DNA from: JBECKR01 sp040235415
GTDB taxonomy: Bacteria > Acidobacteriota > Polarisedimenticolia > Polarisedimenticolales > Polarisedimenticolaceae
Length of the DNA: 5,615 nt
Reading direction: 5' to 3'
Assembly: GCA_040235415.1 (NCBI GenBank)
Contig: JBECKR010000331.1
Location: forward strand, 1-5,615
The translations under genes and the position numbers were made by a program. Shown here in pieces: positions 5,071 to 5,615 of the stretch (positions are counted from its first letter, which is position 1; every line of letters begins with the position of its first letter). Below the pieces are notes generated by a model. The model was not told the origin of the DNA. It worked only from the letters and a program-made list of their open reading frames with translations, and ran no database searches.

Positions 5071-5615
5071 TCAGCGCGCTCGCCTCTCGATGGAAATTCC
5101 CGTGTAGTAATGCTTTAGGATCTGCCGGTAGCTCTTGCCCCGCAGCGCCATGCCGTACGCCCCGACCTGACAGAGCCCGACTCCGTGTCCCCAGCCCTTG
5201 CCCGCGAACACGACCGCGTCGAGTCTCCCGGCGGCGTCGCGCTGCGGCTCGATCACGACGAGGCTCTCCCGCAGGTCGAGGAGGCGACGGATGTCGAACC
5301 CCCGGACCTCCGTCGATCCTCGGTCTCCGACGACCTCGAGGGCGGTCACCCGGCCCGAGACTCCGCGGCGCACGACCCGGAGGTCCCGGAGCGTGCCGAC
5401 GTCGACCCTCCGGTTGATGGCGCTCTCGAGGTCCCGCCGCGTGCGCCGGACCTCCCAGGAGTACACCGAGGAGCCGCGGTCGTCGCTCAGTCCGTTCACC
5501 GGCGGCTGCAGCTCGAGGAAGTCGATGCGGCCCGTTGCGCCGACACGAAACAGAACGCGGTCCCCCGGCCACAGCTCGAGTTGCGCGACCGCGGTCGCGC
5601 GCCCGCCGGCGAGGC
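5071..5615 (-). CDS. SpoIID/LytB-domain protein (peptidoglycan glycan-strand hydrolase family), 5' end cut by window edge
   Basis: The last 180 codons are present; the start lies beyond base 5615. SpoIID proteins are lytic transglycosylases acting on peptidoglycan strands without stem peptides, and the domain also occurs in amidase enhancers (LytB) and in many non-sporulating bacteria. The C-terminus has the diagnostic pattern GKGWGHGVGLCQVGAYGMA (5202-5146), then GKSYRQILKHYYTG (5139-5098). Upstream is the domain's beta-rich part: SWEVRRTRRDLESAI, then RRGVSGRVTALEVVG and FDIRRLLDL. The family's catalytic Glu is normally N-terminal to this part and would be off the window, as would any signal peptide. 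The first 38 visible residues resemble a small beta domain inserted before the core (weak). Cys149, in GLCQ, sits where B. subtilis SpoIID has Ser. The gene ends 88 bases before the next one, so it could be the first part of the same minus-strand transcription unit. With Hfq and PilT nearby, a vegetative cell-wall role is more likely than sporulation. Confidence 0.9.
   Translation of the reverse strand, partial: LAGGRATAVAQLELWPGDRVLFRVGATGRIDFLELQPPVNGLSDDRGSSVYSWEVRRTRRDLESAINRRVDVGTLRDLRVVRRGVSGRVTALEVVGDRGSTEVRGFDIRRLLDLRESLVVIEPQRDAAGRLDAVVFAGKGWGHGVGLCQVGAYGMALRGKSYRQILKHYYTGISIERRAR

Noticed and set aside
4401..5417. A 338-codon plus-strand open frame opposite miaA, the zinc-ribbon gene and spoIID
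   Set aside because: Its translation is low-complexity Arg/Pro/Ser and it lies across three conserved minus-strand genes and a promoter region.

Overview
This window is ordinary-looking chromosomal DNA from a high-GC bacterium with strong GC3 bias. It carries six protein genes and no mobile element, CRISPR array, tRNA or rRNA that I can see. An Sm-type Hfq beside miaA, a PilT-type pilus retraction ATPase and a SpoIID-domain protein together suggest a Gram-negative (diderm) non-sporulating bacterium, perhaps Acidobacteriota, Gemmatimonadota or a related deep lineage. That placement is an inference and is weak.

Layout. Positions 1-1733 (minus strand) are the N-terminal three quarters of mutS2, cut by the left edge. 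Positions 1734-1874 are a compact divergent control region with a near-consensus sigma-70-type promoter for mutS2 and a second, facing away, for the pilT-like gene. Positions 1875-3332 (plus) are a PilT/PilU-family ATPase with a coiled-coil C-terminal extension of about 118 residues. The extension begins at an internal ATG with its own ribosome-binding sequence. Its stop lies 6 bases from the stop of the convergent hfq (3339-3605, minus), and one hairpin covers both stops. A 118-base gap with an extended -10 promoter separates hfq from miaA (3724 to about 4659, minus). miaA overlaps the end of a small membrane protein with a Cys/His metal-binding motif (4656-4982, minus). An AT-rich 88-base gap with a promoter follows, and then the C-terminal part of a SpoIID-domain protein (5071-5615, minus), cut by the right edge.

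How the genes relate. The minus-strand run reads spoIID-like, membrane zinc-ribbon protein, miaA, hfq. miaA-hfq is a widely conserved neighbourhood linking tRNA A37 prenylation with the RNA chaperone; here hfq also has a candidate promoter of its own. mutS2 and pilT share only a divergent promoter region and have no evident functional link.

The points most worth a second look are the coiled-coil tail on the PilT-like ATPase with its internal start, the inverted repeats packed into the mutS2 promoter, the hairpin shared by the pilT and hfq stops, the missing standard start codon close to the miaA P-loop, and the small membrane zinc-ribbon protein coupled to miaA. I found nothing that clearly amounts to an undescribed multi-gene system.
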